50,801 nt of DNA from Chara braunii. Taxonomy: Eukaryota > Streptophyta > Charophyceae > Charales > Characeae. Below, in pieces: positions 31,805 to 42,960 of the stretch. The translations under genes were made by a program, and so were the position numbers. The notes beneath the pieces were generated by a model that did not search any database, was not told where the DNA came from, and saw only the letters and a program-made list of their open reading frames with translations. How positions within the stretch are numbered: the first letter of the stretch is position 1; the number at the start of each line of letters is the position of its first letter. Location: contig BFEA01000565.1 of NCBI GenBank assembly GCA_003427395.1, positions 934,477-985,277 of the forward strand. The letters run 5' to 3'.

Positions 31805-33400
31805 GAGGGAATCGTGGTCCCGATTGGGGGAATTCCCATTGGAAGGATGCTAGGGATGGAAGGTGGGGAGACACCCCTCAAGCAAGGACTTTTGGGCCCC
31901 GACCTGAGATCAGGGCTCCACCGCCGCCAGCGCCGCCACCGCCGGCTCCTCCTGCGCCTATAGCCGCTGCGCCCCAAGTGGGTGCGTGTCCCAACAACTC
32001 GCAAGCTCGAAGCGGGTGTGTATATTACAATGAGGAAAGTCACATCAAAAGGGACTGTCCTTATCTTACGGAAGCTTTGAGGTTGGGGGTAGTGAAGCTA
32101 AATAAAAACAAATGGGTTGTGTGGGGAAATAGTGGAAAGACGGTTTCCTTCTACCCCTCAATGAAGGTGAATATGGATAAGAGAATAACCCTCCAGGAGG
32201 CGAGGCTAGGGAAGAAACCAGAGATTGGGAGCACCTCCAACACATCCCATATCCAAGTGACGGAGTCCCCTGGGGGGGTCTGCATTAGGGAACCACATGT
32301 GTCCAGCATCAAGTTCGTAGAGACCCTGCCTGAAGAAGAGAGGCCTTGCCTAGGGGTGAGAACACAGGTTGGGGCCGAGACGTCCAAGAGCCAAGAGAGC
32401 GTGACGGAGGATGCGGGAGTAAGAAGCGGCGACAACGACCAACCAATGGCCGATGCCAAAGCAATGGAGGAAAAGAAGGAAGAGCCCACCTCACCCAAAT
32501 CTCCTAAGAAGAGGGGGCCCAAAAAGTTCGAAATGAAATGCACTCTGGATGAGATAGACACGGTAGCCCCCCTTAGGCGAACCCTGATGCAACCCATGCA
32601 GTGCACACTTTTGGAATATCGAGCCGCCAGCTAAAGCACTAAGGAGGAACTCCTAAGCATCACAAGGAAGGTAAGAGTCCCGCTCGCCGGGGGGCCCACG
32701 GTGCCCGTGGAAGGTCCAGCCAAGGAAGAAGTACAGGCCTCCCGCATTGCCTTGGAGGAGCTGTCTGCCAACTTCTTCTCGGTTAAAGAGGCCAATAAGT
32801 TCTATGTGTTAGGCAGCGGCCAGCTCTAGGCAGTGGTAAGTGGGAAGAAGATGAGGGCTCTAGTAGACAATGGGTCCGAGTCTACGGTTTGTAGGGACTC
32901 CATCGTGCGGGAGCTTGGCTTGAAAATAGATCGAGGGGTATCAATTTCAATTGTAGTGGCCGATAACAACCTGCAACCGGCGGAAGGGGTGTGTCATAAC
33001 CCCGTGATCGAAGTCGCTGGCATAGAGATAACGGTCCCAATCTTTTCGATAAAAAAATGCTCCTCCGAGTTGATCCTCGGAAGAACCTGGCTGAGCACAG
33101 TTTAGGATACCATAGTTGATTTACCGGATGGAAGTCAGACCCTCTCGACCCAAAGTCCGAATGGAATCCGAGTAGTCCTAAAGACAGTGGACGCGCAAGA
33201 TGAGCGTAACCGGACCAGCATTGCTGGATGCAAGGGGAGCCAGTCGAGGGTGTGCCGAGTCCGTCTGGAGAAGGTGCCCTTGACGGATAAGGTACCCAAG
33301 GGGGACCAATTGGAGGTCGAAGATGTAGGGGATAGGATTGTGATTAACAGTATGGGGTACAAGAAGGAGGACGAGGAGGAGGAATTCGGTGGATGTGTGA
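31805..33400 (+). pseudogene. Gypsy nucleocapsid-linker and aspartic protease
   Basis: One frame with in-frame stops at 32,632, 32,827 and 33,103. A Pro/Ala-rich stretch (31,905-31,970) leads to a zinc-knuckle remnant CVYYNEESHIKRDC, which fits C-x2-C-x4-H-x4-C except that the second Cys is Tyr. A long charged linker follows (KKEEPTSPKSPKKRGPKK). Then comes a retropepsin-like domain: MRALVDNGSES with the catalytic-type D-N-G-S (Asp codon at about 32,866), a hydrophobic VIEVAGIEITVPIF strand, and ELILGRTWL, the family's ILG-x-W-L signature. Retropepsin cleaves the polyprotein. The frame is lost near 33,400, just before RT. Confidence 0.75.
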
Positions 33401-34919
33401 GGTTGTCTTTCTTGGAGGAATCCCCCTAGTCGGCGATATTAAGAAGCACAAAACTGTGGCGGAAAAGGTAAAACCCGTCGCGGTCAGCCGGGATAGAACG
33501 TGGGAGGCTACGATATCGGAGGAAAAGATTGTTGATATCATCCAGAAAAGAAAAGAGACTGAAGGACAAAGAATTATGGCCGATCGGTTGGCTAAGATGG
33601 ATAAAGGGGATGGCAACCTCACAAGAGAAGAGAGGGAGTTCGTGGCCATGACCCTGAGGAGCTTCGATAAGGCCATAGCATTCGATGACTCAGAAAGGGG
33701 GAGGATCGACCCGAGGTACGCTAAGACGACCCAGATCCACACGATTCCGCACGTGCCTTGGAAGGACAGGCCCCAATGGAAGTATGCTCAAAAAGAGAAA
33801 GAAGAGATCGTGGCCTTCATTAAGGAAAAGGTAAGGACTTTCGTCGCGGAGCCTTGTGAGAGTGCTTACTCCAATAAGTGGTTCTTTATGAGGAAGGGGG
33901 GCAGCAACAAACTGAGATGGATTCAAGACCTCCAAAGGACCAACGTTGTCACGATAAGGGACGCAGGGTCCATCCCCGAGGCCGACTTGCTAGCGGAAGG
34001 GTTGGCGGGTCGCTCGATATACTCAATCTGCGATCTCTTCTCGGGGTATGACGAGATCCCCTTAGACTATCGGGATAGGCATATGACCGCCATGCATACA
34101 CCTTTGGGGCTGGTCCAAATTATGGTAGTGCCCATGGGGTGGACGAACGGCGTGGCAGTGTTCCAAAGGGCCATAATTGCGGTCCTCAAGGAGTTCATAC
34201 CTGAAAAAGTCGAAGTCTTCCTTGATGACTTCCCGATTAAGGGGCCGGTCGAATGGGATGAGACAGAGGTCTTTCCTGGGGTGAGGAAGTTCGTAGTGGA
34301 CCATTTGAGCGATGTCAGGGATGTCCTTATGAAATTGGACGATGCTAACCTCACGGTGAGCGGAACCAAGAGTCGCTGAGGCGTATCGTCCATTAAGATA
34401 CTAGGGTTCATCTGCGACAGAAATGGGCGGAGGCCCAATCCAGAGAAATTGGTGAGACTGATGACCTGGTCATCGCCACTCAAGTCCATAATGGAGGTCG
34501 AGCAGTTTCTAGGGGTAGTGGGCTACTGGCGAATCTTCATAAAAGGCTACGGTGAGAAAGCGGAACCTCTCAGGCGGTTTCTCGGGAAGGCGGAAGGATG
34601 GGCTTGGGGGGAAGAGCAGACGGCCGCCATGGAAGCCTTAAAAGAAGAGTTCCGCAAAGGGGGGCAGGTCCTAGGAGTCCCGTTCTTCGAAAACGAGGAG
34701 AGTCGCCCATTTATAGTTTCCACGGACGCGGGGCCTAACTCGGTTGGGGGCCTCCTGTCTCAAAAGGACGGGGAGGGGAAGGAGAGACCATTGCGATTCG
34801 AGAGCAGAACCTTGAACCCCGTCGAGCGGAATTATAGTCAGTTCAAAAAGGAAGTGATGGGAGTGCTGCATTGCCTAAAGGCTTTCCGCCATTACCTGTA
34901 CGGCGACGTTTTCTCCTGA
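33393..34919 (+). pseudogene. pol: Gypsy reverse transcriptase and RNase H
   Basis: Open from 33,393 to a TGA at 34,377, then in the same frame to 34,919. RT signposts in order: ESAYSNKWFFMRKGGSNKLR with WIQDLQRTN, SICDLFSGYDEIPLD (catalytic Asp), MHTPLGLVQIMVVPMGWTNG, and VEVFLDDFPIKG, the F-L-D-D form of the catalytic box. Then KILGFICDRNGRRPNPEKL, the connection-like FLGVVGYWRIFIKGYGEKAE, and RNase H: FIVSTDAGPNSVGGLLSQ, RTLNPVERNYSQFKKEV and CLKAFRHYLYG. The order RT, RNase H, integrase is that of Ty3/Gypsy. It is broken by one in-frame stop, by a frame change upstream near 33,400, and by another near 34,905 where the RNase H end moves to the next frame. Confidence 0.85.
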
Positions 34920-36506
34920 GGGTGCACCCGACATCAGTGGCTGCGGTCCTTCAAAAAGATTTCTCGCTGACCGATCCAACCATAGCCCGCTGGATGATAC
35001 ATATCAGACTCTACGACTATAGGGTCAAGAGGATATCGGGGTCCAAAAATCAGGTTGCGGACGGTTTGTCCCGACTCCCGATTCGCGAAGAAGACCTACC
35101 GAGGCTTAAGGAAGAGGCGGTAACGATAGCCAAAGAAGGGGTGATGAAAATCATCGCTAATAGGGTGCAAGTGGCAGCAAGCAGCCGAGAAGAGGAAAGG
35201 GCCCCGAGGGCCTTTCTCGCAAATCTCTATGACGAAAAGTATCGGGACATAGGACTGTATTTGGCCGGTAGGGAGGCAGGGACCGAGAAAATCCGGCAGG
35301 AAGCGCTGGGATATTTCCTACGAGGAGGCCATCTCTTTAAGAGGTCCACGAAATTCGCTATTCCGATGAGGGTACTATGCGACCCGGAGGAAAGAAGAGC
35401 AGTCATAGAGGAGTTGCACGATGGTGTCGTTGGAGGCCATAGGGGGGTGAAGGGTACTTTGGATAAGGTCCGTAGGCTTTATTGGTGGGACGGGCAATAC
35501 ACGGAAGTAGAAAAGTACTGTTCAATGTGTGAGGCTTGCCAGAAGAGGGCGACGGTTCGATACAAAGAGCCCTTAGCTCCATCGCTTCCTACGGTTCCGG
35601 GTGAGAAGGTCCATGTAGACTTAGTGACCATGCCAAAAGGGGTCAGCGGACTTCGGTATATAATCAACGCCCAGGACGACCTCACCGGATTCGTGGAAGC
35701 AAAGGCCATTAAAAAGAAGACGACAGAGGAGGTTATTGATTTTCTCCTTGAGTATATCGCGCGGTACGGGTGTGTCGAAAGAATAGTCATGGATAGGGGC
35801 GCATAGTTCTTGAGCCAAAAGGTAAAGGTGTTATTGGAAAAGGCAGGAATAGGGGCAACCTATACGACCGCTTATCACCCCCAAAGCAACGCGCCGGTAG
35901 AACGGGGTCACCAAATACTTGTGGACGCTCTAGCGAAATGGTGCAAGGGTCGCGCCGAACAGTGGCCGAACTATTTGCAGTACGTGGTTTTGGCCGATAA
36001 TATCACGGTCAAATCTAGTACGGGATACCCTCCTTACACCCTTTGGTTCGGTAGGCATTGTCGCCTACCCATCAAGTTCCACGTTGACACTTGGACGAGT
36101 GTCGCATGGAAAACTAACATGACTAGGGACGAACTGCTGGAGGCATGGATACAGCAAATAGCCGAGAACTTGGATGCAAGGCTAATCGAGGCGGGAGAAA
36201 ATGTCGGGAAAGAGAGGGTGAAAGGAAAGGATAGGTGAGACAAGAACCTACGGGTCCGAAAAAAGCCAATAGGGGTTAACGACCTGGTACTAATATACGA
36301 TTCATCGCTAGAAAAGACATGGAGCCAGAAATTGGCGAACCGATGGATGGGGCCATATAGGGTCCTAAAGAGATTGGATGGAGGGGCTTACATGCTCGCG
36401 GAATTGGATGGGAGTAGGCTACGGGACCCTATTGCGGGGGCTCGTCTCAAACTCTTTCGATCAAGAGGGCCCCTTGGGAAAGAACCGGAGCAGGAAGGAA
36501 AATAAA
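34871..36506 (+). pseudogene. pol: Gypsy RNase H end and integrase (HHCC, D,D-35-E, GPY/F)
   Basis: One frame with stops at 35,804 and 36,236, ending at a TAA at 36,504-36,506. It starts with the tail of RNase H (RWMIHIRLYDYRVKRISGSK, then NQVADGLSRLP). The integrase zinc domain reads LHDGVVGGHRGVKGTLDKV and later YCSMCEACQKR, giving H, H, C, C. The catalytic core has Asp in VHVDLVTMP (35,618), Asp in IVMDRGA (35,792) and Glu in NAPVERGHQ (35,900). The last two are separated by exactly 35 residues, as expected. A TAG follows the second Asp by four codons, where the family usually has Glu or Gln before Phe. The C-terminal region has the GPY/F module (NRWMGPYRVLKRLDGGAYML). I see no chromodomain. 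Integrase would insert the cDNA into host DNA. Confidence 0.85.
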
Positions 36507-36884
36507 CTATTGACACAGAGGTGAGCGTAACCCACGAAAAGGGGGAGACCTCCAAACAAGGAGCCTCTTCTCGACCCCCAAAGAAAGGGTATAAGGTTCG
36601 AAAAACTGCCCTNCCACGAAAAGGGGGAGACCTCCAAACAAGGAGCCTCTTCTCGACCCCCAAAGAAAGGGTATAAGGTTCGAAAAACTGCCCTACCAAA
36701 GACCCCTAGGAAGAAGAAACGACGTAGAGAGGATGACAGAGATACTGACCGATCGAGGAAACGCAGGTTGGACGAAAGGAGGAATGCGTCAAGAAAGGCC
36801 CTGGGACTCAAACGTGAGAGGGAGGAGAAAAAACGGAAGAGAGAGAGGCGCGATAAGAGGATGAGGAGACGCGGACGGGTGTGA
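36507..36884 (+). pseudogene. Highly basic C-terminal tail of pol
   Basis: After the TAA at 36,504 the integrase frame continues as THEKGETSKQGASSRPPKKG and so on into KTPRKKKRRREDDRDTDRSR, KRRLDERRNASRKALGLKRE and a last stretch almost purely Arg and Lys, closing with TGA at 36,882-36,884. The frame is continuous only if the 81-bp duplication plus N at 36,532-36,694 is removed, which supports that being an artefact. Such a tail resembles a nuclear-localisation or nucleic-acid-binding segment. It sits where a chromodomain is found in chromoviruses, but no chromodomain is visible. It could be a separate small protein if the TAA is genuine. Confidence 0.55.
36532..36694. repeat. 81-bp direct duplication split by one N (likely scaffolding artefact)
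   Basis: 36,532-36,612 and 36,614-36,694 are identical and are separated by one N at 36,613. The added 82 bases break the reading frame of the basic tail; taking them out restores it. Same signature as at 30,975-31,153. Confidence 0.92.
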
Positions 36885-36901
36885 AAAAGGGAGGAGAATG
36901 G
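36884..36901 (+). other. Candidate polypurine tract
   Basis: AAAAAGGGAGGAGAATGG begins on the last base of the tail's stop codon and is followed by TGTACC at 36,902. Polypurine tracts prime plus-strand DNA synthesis and normally touch the 3' LTR. Yet the direct-repeat match to the 5' LTR begins only at 37,272, so either the LTR truly starts at 36,902 and the left copy lost its first 370 bp, or a different tract (for example AAAAAGAAAGAGG near 37,205) is used. Confidence 0.5.
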
Positions 36902-37271
36902 TGTACCATAGCTAGGAAAATGTGTTCTGGGAAAGGTAATATGTCAAAAGCGAAGACGTGCCATGATGTACCATAGTTAGAGAAACGAATGTCGTAAGGA
37001 ACAATGAGTCATAATCCTGAGAGGGTATTGTACTATAGGCCGGTGTCATAGGGTGGGGATGTGTCATAGGTCATGGATGCCGTCGCGACAAAATAGTAGG
37101 GTCAAGTCTGGTAAGAAGAAAAAGGCAATGTAACCTAACCAGGGAAATGGGATGAAAAGGGAAAAACTTTTATTGGGTGAACATTGGGCAAGGGGCAATG
37201 GTTAAAAAGAAAGAGGTCACGAAAGAGACTCGCCGGGGACGGCAAGAATTGGGGTGTGCCAGTAAGCTGGT
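36902..37271. other. Sequence between polypurine tract and matched 3' LTR
   Basis: No gene. It contains a short recurring theme (TGTACCATAGCTAGG at 36,902, TGTACCATAGTTAG at about 36,965, and GTCATAGG twice near 37,045-37,070). It has no counterpart at the left end, where LINE ORF1 sequence meets the LTR directly. It may be the start of the LTR or 3' untranslated sequence. Confidence 0.45.
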
Positions 37272-40200
37272 TGTCGGGCGGCTGTCTACCAGACGAAGGT
37301 TTTCTCTTTAAAATAAAAAAATATTTTTTCCTTTTTTTTGTTGTTTTTTGCGTGGCTTTGACGTATGCGTGCATGTGGGTATGGTATTTATGGATGTCCT
37401 CGGGCATCCGGGCCTTCGTACTAACCCTTCGATTGGCTGGAGTGACGGTCCGAACCTTGGTCGCAAGCAGGCTCGGGTGAATCATGAAAAGATTGAAGTT
37501 TTAGGTGTAAAATTCTGAGCGTGGAGGGCAGACGGTGTACATCAGAGCAGGCCTTAGTCCCATCAAAAGCAGAGGACTAGAGAAGGCCCCAAAACCGCTG
37601 TTATGAATGACCGCCAGACTACCGCGGGTGCACGTGGCGGGATTTGCTCGCACCTAGCCTGGGTTGCGGTGCCTGGAGATCGGGTGAGACGGCGCGACCT
37701 TTGTCGTGTAATACGGCTGACAAAGTCCTGATACGTGGACCGCACGAGATCGAACCTACACGATGGGGATGGACCGGTTCCGGGGAAAAGTGGGGGGTTC
37801 AAGATCGGCAACCGAGACTTCTCGTAGTAGACCAAAGGACTGGGATATGACACGCTGACCGCAGACGGGGCCTGGACATGTCATCTGCAATCAGAAGCCA
37901 GTGGTCAACGGATCTAGACTTTGCATGATGGTCATGGTGTAAAGGAGAACGGTGTGGCTGACTACGGACGGACTTTTTTTTTTTTTTTTTCTTATGTTTA
38001 AGTTGTTTTTGCATGTTTGATGCGTGAGTGCCTGAGAGCGGGGCATGAGCGGGGAAGGGAGCTGGCCCGAAGTCCAAGGTTCCGACATGTCACGCGAAGA
38101 GGAGGAAGGATGCAACCAGTGTCGGGCCGAAGGGAAAAGCTGAAAGAAAATCAGGTGCGGAGACGGATCGTCGTAGGCGGCTTCGAGGGGCATGAGGCGA
38201 ACCACTGAGACGGCCAAGGGGCCACTGGGAGCACATGCGTAGGAATGCCTTCGGGAGGGGGACAATAGAGTTCGGATCTGGCCGCCGGTCCAAGGTTGGT
38301 TGGGTGCTATGGGACGGGGCCGAGCAGTGCTGGGTGACCAAAAATTTGGTCCGCCTCGCTGATCGAAACGCGACATGCTGGTATTAAAGGCAGATGCGGA
38401 GGGGTCAGCCGACTGCATGACCTGGTGATTCGAAATAACCTATTCGGCGCTTGGCCGGCTTGAAGAAAAGGAAGAATGGAAGGAACGGAGGATCGAATTC
38501 GAAAGCGGCGGTTGAAAGGAGGAGAGCAATCGACAACTGCAATAAGCAGGGGTGGGCCAAGAATGTGCAAGGTGTCGGGCAAGCTATGTGCGCCTAGATG
38601 CAAGGGGAGGGATGAATCGCACAACCACTGGGTAGATCAGAGGTAAGAAAAGATTAGGCGGGAGAAGAATTGGAAGGCGGAGAACGGTCGGGAGGTTATC
38701 GAAGAACCTGTGTCGGTCTCCAGGATGCAGGGCCCAATTGGAGATGACGGGGGGGAAGGACTTCGGAGGAAAATCGTGACCTTGAGTAATTACGAGAGAG
38801 GGAGGAGGTGTTGAGCGAGCTGTTACTACTAAGGCGCGCGTGCAGATTCTTGGTAACCGTCAGCCAGGGCGCGCAGGGAGCGCAAATTCGCTGCGCTCCA
38901 ACAACTGTGATCAGGCAAGGTTCCGACGGAAACGAAACCCAATCGACGAAGACTAAAATGCAGATCGCAGGCTCTTCTCGTATAGTGAAGTAAGGATCCG
39001 GCAGGAGAAGCAAGGACGAGCGGCAATTGGCTGGGACAGACGAATGACGGATCGCAAGGAAGAAGGGGGGAGCTATGGCAGGAAAGTGCGAAAATTTTAA
39101 AGTTTTGAAGAAAGGCGTGGACGAATTGGAGACATGCCAAGGAAGGGCAGGATAGGGGAGTGAAAGAGTATATAAGAAGGAGGGAGGCCACACGAAAGAG
39201 AAAAAAGAGGAGGGAAGGGAAAAAAAGGAGGCCGGAAGCGCACGGGTCGATCGACACGCTCGTCCCCAAAGAGCGCACCTCGTGCGGAGCAGGGAGGAGT
39301 AGCGCACAGTGTAAGCGCACGTACGGCGCGCGGAGGGAGGTGCTCAGTAGAAGCGCACGCGAGGAGAACCGACATCGAAGGAGTAGCGCACAGTGTAAGC
39401 GCGCGCACTACGTGCGGAAGAAGGTGCTCCGTGGGAGCGCACGAAGTGTACAAACGGCGGAGCGGACTGCGTACGTGTAGGGCCACGTCGCGCAGCGCTC
39501 TGCTCGGCGGGGGAAGGAGGAGCCAAAGGGGAAGAACGCACGAAGCTATTAAGGGTGACACCACCACCATGACGGGAGTGCGCTAGAACACGGCAGCGCG
39601 CGTCCCGTCGGGACCGAAAAGAGAGAGAGAGAGAGGAGGTGAGAGAATGAGATAGCGAGAGAGAGGCATAGAAGGCGGAGGGAGAAGGGAGCGAGAGCGC
39701 GTTTGGCAGGTCGAAAAGACAAGGGAGGATGTGGAGGGAGAACAGTGAGTTGGGGCGCGGCCGTTAGAAACCCGGGAAAAGATTGCGCTCGGTAATCTTC
39801 TCTGCGGCAGCGACCCCCCCCCCGACTTCTTCCGAGGGAGGTGCACGGCTCGCCGTTCAGCCCTCGAAGTAAGAACTCTGGGGATCAGACGCGCCGGGTA
39901 CAAGCACAGCGCACGGAACGACGTTTTTCACGACTCCATCGGCTAAAGAACGGTGCGAGACGCCGGCTCGGGGCAGCAGTTGATGGTCTTTTCTGTTCTC
40001 GGGCCTCTCGACAGGTGTTAGTCACGAGCCGCCGGTGCGAGTCATCGGAGCCAAGAGCGTCTCTTGCTCTATCGCTTCGAGAGGGAGAGAGAGAGGAAGA
40101 GAGGGCATTGGGCAACGGCCGAGCACGGGTAAGGTAAAGAACACTAGGGTAGAGGCGAAAGCTCGGGACGAAAAAGGGAGAGAGGAAGCACGGAGAGAGA

Positions 40201-41127
40201 AAGGGAGAATCAGCGAAAGCGTCCGGGGAGAGTGTGAGAGAAAAAGGGGGAAAGAGAGAAGGAGGGCAAGGAGAGGAAGAAACAGCTCACAGATCTTCGG
40301 CAGATACAGAAATGTGGAACAGTGGAGGTCGATTTCAGATCCTGAGAGCACCCACATTGGCGCCTCACACCGTCCTCTGAAGCAGGTCTGGTCCCCTTTT
40401 CTTTTGCTTGGAGCTCGTATTCAGAGGTCCACTCTGAGCGAGAGTCGGAACTGTCTACTGTCACCAGAGGCAGAGCTGGTTTCTCTTTCATTTTGAACTC
40501 GTATGTTAAAGTTGTTCTGAAGCCGGTCGGTCTGAACTGTCGACCGCCACCTTAAGCGAGCTCGTCTGCTATTCTCATTAGGTAATTTACCTCGAGGGCG
40601 ATCTGATCTCTCTTTCGTCTTGGAACCTTATGCAGAAGCCTGTCCTGAAGCCGGTCGGTTCTCTCTTTCGTTTTGAGTTCGCATCCGAAAAGTTAAATAC
40701 GAGTTCTAGCTTGAGCTGTCAGCCGTTTTCTGAAATAGGCCAGTTTTCTGATTCGCAAGTTGGCACCGTCTATTGCAGACAGAGGCAGAGCTGGTTTCTA
40801 TTTTTTTTTCTTCTTGAACTCGTATGTTGAAGTCTGTTCTGAACTGGTCAGCTTTCTCTTTCGTTCGAAAAATTAATTAAGAGCTCGGGCTAGAGCTATC
40901 GACTGTCACTCGAAACAGGTATCTCTTCTACTCTTATTAGGAAGTTTATACCGAATCGAACTGTCCCCTGTCGCCAGAAGCAGATCTGCTCTCCTTCTCG
41001 TCTTGAACTCTTGTGCAGAGGGTTGTCTTGTTCTGAGTTCTCTTCCTGAAGGTTAATTAGGAGCCAAAGTTCGAGCTGTCAGCCGACACGCTAGTTCTCC
41101 ATTCTTATTTGGAAGTTTAATCTGATC
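37272..41127 (+). repeat. 3' LTR of giant Ty3/Gypsy element (3' end truncated)
   Basis: Matches 18,704-22,532 throughout, from TGTCGGGCGGCTGTC at its start to TTTAATCTGATC at its end. The match includes the AT-rich block after the start, the TATA block, the 84-bp duplication and the beginning of the degenerate array. It stops at 41,127, while the left copy carries the array for about 630 bp more. Immediately after it LINE sequence begins. CCCGA lies just before the left LTR start (18,699-18,703) and just after the right end (41,130-41,134) and could be a 5-bp target-site duplication, but such a short match may be chance. Confidence 0.8.
39169..39175 (+). promoter_or_regulatory. Candidate TATA box in 3' LTR
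   Basis: TATATAA in the same context as at 20,587 of the 5' LTR. From here it could drive transcription outward into the LINE remains. Confidence 0.45.
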
Positions 41128-41129
41128 TC

Positions 41130-42056
41130 CCCGATCATGATGACAGCAGATGTCATCGTGGAACTGAAGATGAGGCTGCCTAAGGAGAAGAAACTGGACT
41201 CCAGTTTCCTGAAGACAACTCTCACACAAAGTTGGCCTGAAGAACGATCAATCAACACTCACATCCAACGTCAACAAGGAGCGGCAAACATGAATGGTTA
41301 AGATCAAGATCGCGTATGGAATCTGAAGTGTTTTGGGGACACTGCTGGAAGGAGTAAACGGGCGAGGGTCAAATATTGGTTGCACAACAACAAAATATTG
41401 ATTGCGTGCCTTCAAGAGACAAAGTTGAACAACGAGAAGTTAAGGGAACTAGAAAGGTGGTGGGACGGAGCGCAAATTTGGTCAGCGGCGCAAGAGACAA
41501 AGGGAGGGGCCGCAATCCCAATCCACAGGGACTTGAAAGCTCAAATAGTTGTTTACTATGCAGACTTTTGGGGCCGATGGACTTGGGTGATCCTCAGGCA
41601 AGGATACACCACGTAGCCAGTAGCTTCGATGTATGCCCTGGTGAGAAGAAAGGAGAGGATCGCATTCTTTAATGAATTGTGAGTGACTCTCCCAATGTCG
41701 ACGAGGCAATCATAGGTGGAGACTGGAATACAGTTTTCGATTCACCGCTAGATCAAAGGGATTAAGGAAGCTCGAAGGACGTACTTGCCTTAGTGGATTT
41801 AATGTTGGACCTCAACCTCCATGATGTGTAAACACTATAAAGTGACTTGCGTTCTACAGAACCCGGATACACCTGGTTTTCGCATCAACGGAAAGGGAGA
41901 AGACTCGATTACCTGGATGTGGGGGGAAACCTGAAGAAACATGTGATTAACCTTGAGGAAGTTATCAATCTAGTTTCGGACCACAAACCGCTAATCAGAT
42001 AGTTTACCTTCGCCAAAGAGCAACAAAAAGGAAGAGAATATTTTAAGCTAAACACC
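41130..42056 (+). pseudogene. LINE ORF2, APE-type endonuclease domain
   Basis: One frame from the ATG at 41,137 carries MRLPKEKKLDSSFLKTTLTQ, a stop after ANMNG, then RVWNLKCFGDTAG and KILIACLQETKLNNEKLREL, closing with a TAG at 41,614. In shifted frames the rest follows in order: IIGGDWNTVFDSPLDQRD, GYTWFSHQRKGRRLDYLDV and LVSDHKPLIR. QETK, GDWN, the R-LDY block and SDH are the catalytic signposts of apurinic/apyrimidinic-like endonucleases that nick target DNA for LINE retroposition. Stops and frameshifts make it dead. It breaks off at 42,056, where a short-TIR element is inserted, and coding resumes at 43,768. Confidence 0.8.
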
Positions 42057-42213
42057 TAAAACCTGTGTGTCCGGTTTTGAATTCAAAGCGGGTTCCGCGT
42101 TGAAAAATTCTACGCTCGTTGAATCCTCATTAAACTCTTGTTCAAACGACGCGCGTTGGACGTGAATGAACGGGGTCCTCGATGATTTTTTCCTGGGCTA
42201 AATATTATCCAAA

Positions 42214-42236
42214 ATATATATATATATATATATATG
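42214..42236. repeat. (TA)n microsatellite
   Basis: About eleven TA dinucleotides inside the AT-rich part of the insertion. The following 300 bp are dominated by A and T runs with no coding potential. Confidence 0.9.
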
Positions 42237-42589
42237 GGCTTGTAGGTTTTGTTGAGGACTACAACCCTATATTTTGATTTTTATTTTTTGATGTTTAAAT
42301 ATATTTTTATAAAATCAAAAACATAAACACACAATGAAAAAAACAAAAACTAAAATGAAATGAGTGTTTTTTTTTTGGGTTTCTCGCAAATTTTTTAAGG
42401 GCTTAAACAAAAACAGAAAAACAAATAAAAAATATAGGGTTGTAGATCTTTCACACATATACAACAATTTATTTTTTATTTTGTTTTTTTAGAACTTCGT
42501 GTATTTTTTTAAAAATAAAACCATAAAAAGCAAATACAAAAAACAAAAAAAGACACAAACACACACAAAATTAGGCCTGTAACAGATTC

Positions 42590-42960
42590 CCTGAGGCTGG
42601 CGTCTGAAGTTCCCGTATGGCATGCTTCGTCCGCCTCGGCTTCTATTAGGGCTGGGAGGTTGGCCCAACCCTGGTGCTTGTCACTGCTATGTGGTCCAAG
42701 TTGCCCTCAATACTGGTAGGGTGATGGTTCTCAGTGCTGGTCACATTGAGGTAGGATAGTAGGGACAGGAGGTGCCTCCCAACCGTGTTGGCTTAAAACC
42801 TTACTGATACAGAGTGGGAGGATCCAGCTGACTATCTTAGTTGGTTGGCATCGAGAGTGCCATAGGTGGGGATTGAACCCACAACCTCCTGAATGCCACT
42901 TGCGTGCCTAATGAACTGAGCTAGGTTGCTGGACGGAGCCCAAATTCTTGGATCGCAACA
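42590..42960 (-). mobile_element. tRNA-derived SINE-like sequence
   Basis: On the minus strand TAGCTCAGTTCATTAGG (about 42,908-42,924) fits an RNA polymerase III A box, and GGTTCAATCC (about 42,871-42,880) fits a B box. The spacing of about 44 nt is as in a tRNA gene. The cloverleaf is poor: the D stem and acceptor arms do not pair well, so this is a tRNA relic. A tRNA-unrelated body continues to about 42,590 and ends in a T/G-rich tail. That is the layout of a SINE, which is copied by LINE enzymes. Confidence 0.5.

Noticed and set aside
18699-41134. CCCGA as a certain target-site duplication
   Set aside because: Five bases with flexible borders can match by chance and the LTR ends are not secure, so it is only mentioned as a possibility.
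42835-42935. Functional tRNA gene
   Set aside because: A and B boxes and spacing fit, but the D and acceptor stems do not pair and no clean anticodon loop can be drawn. A SINE head explains it better.
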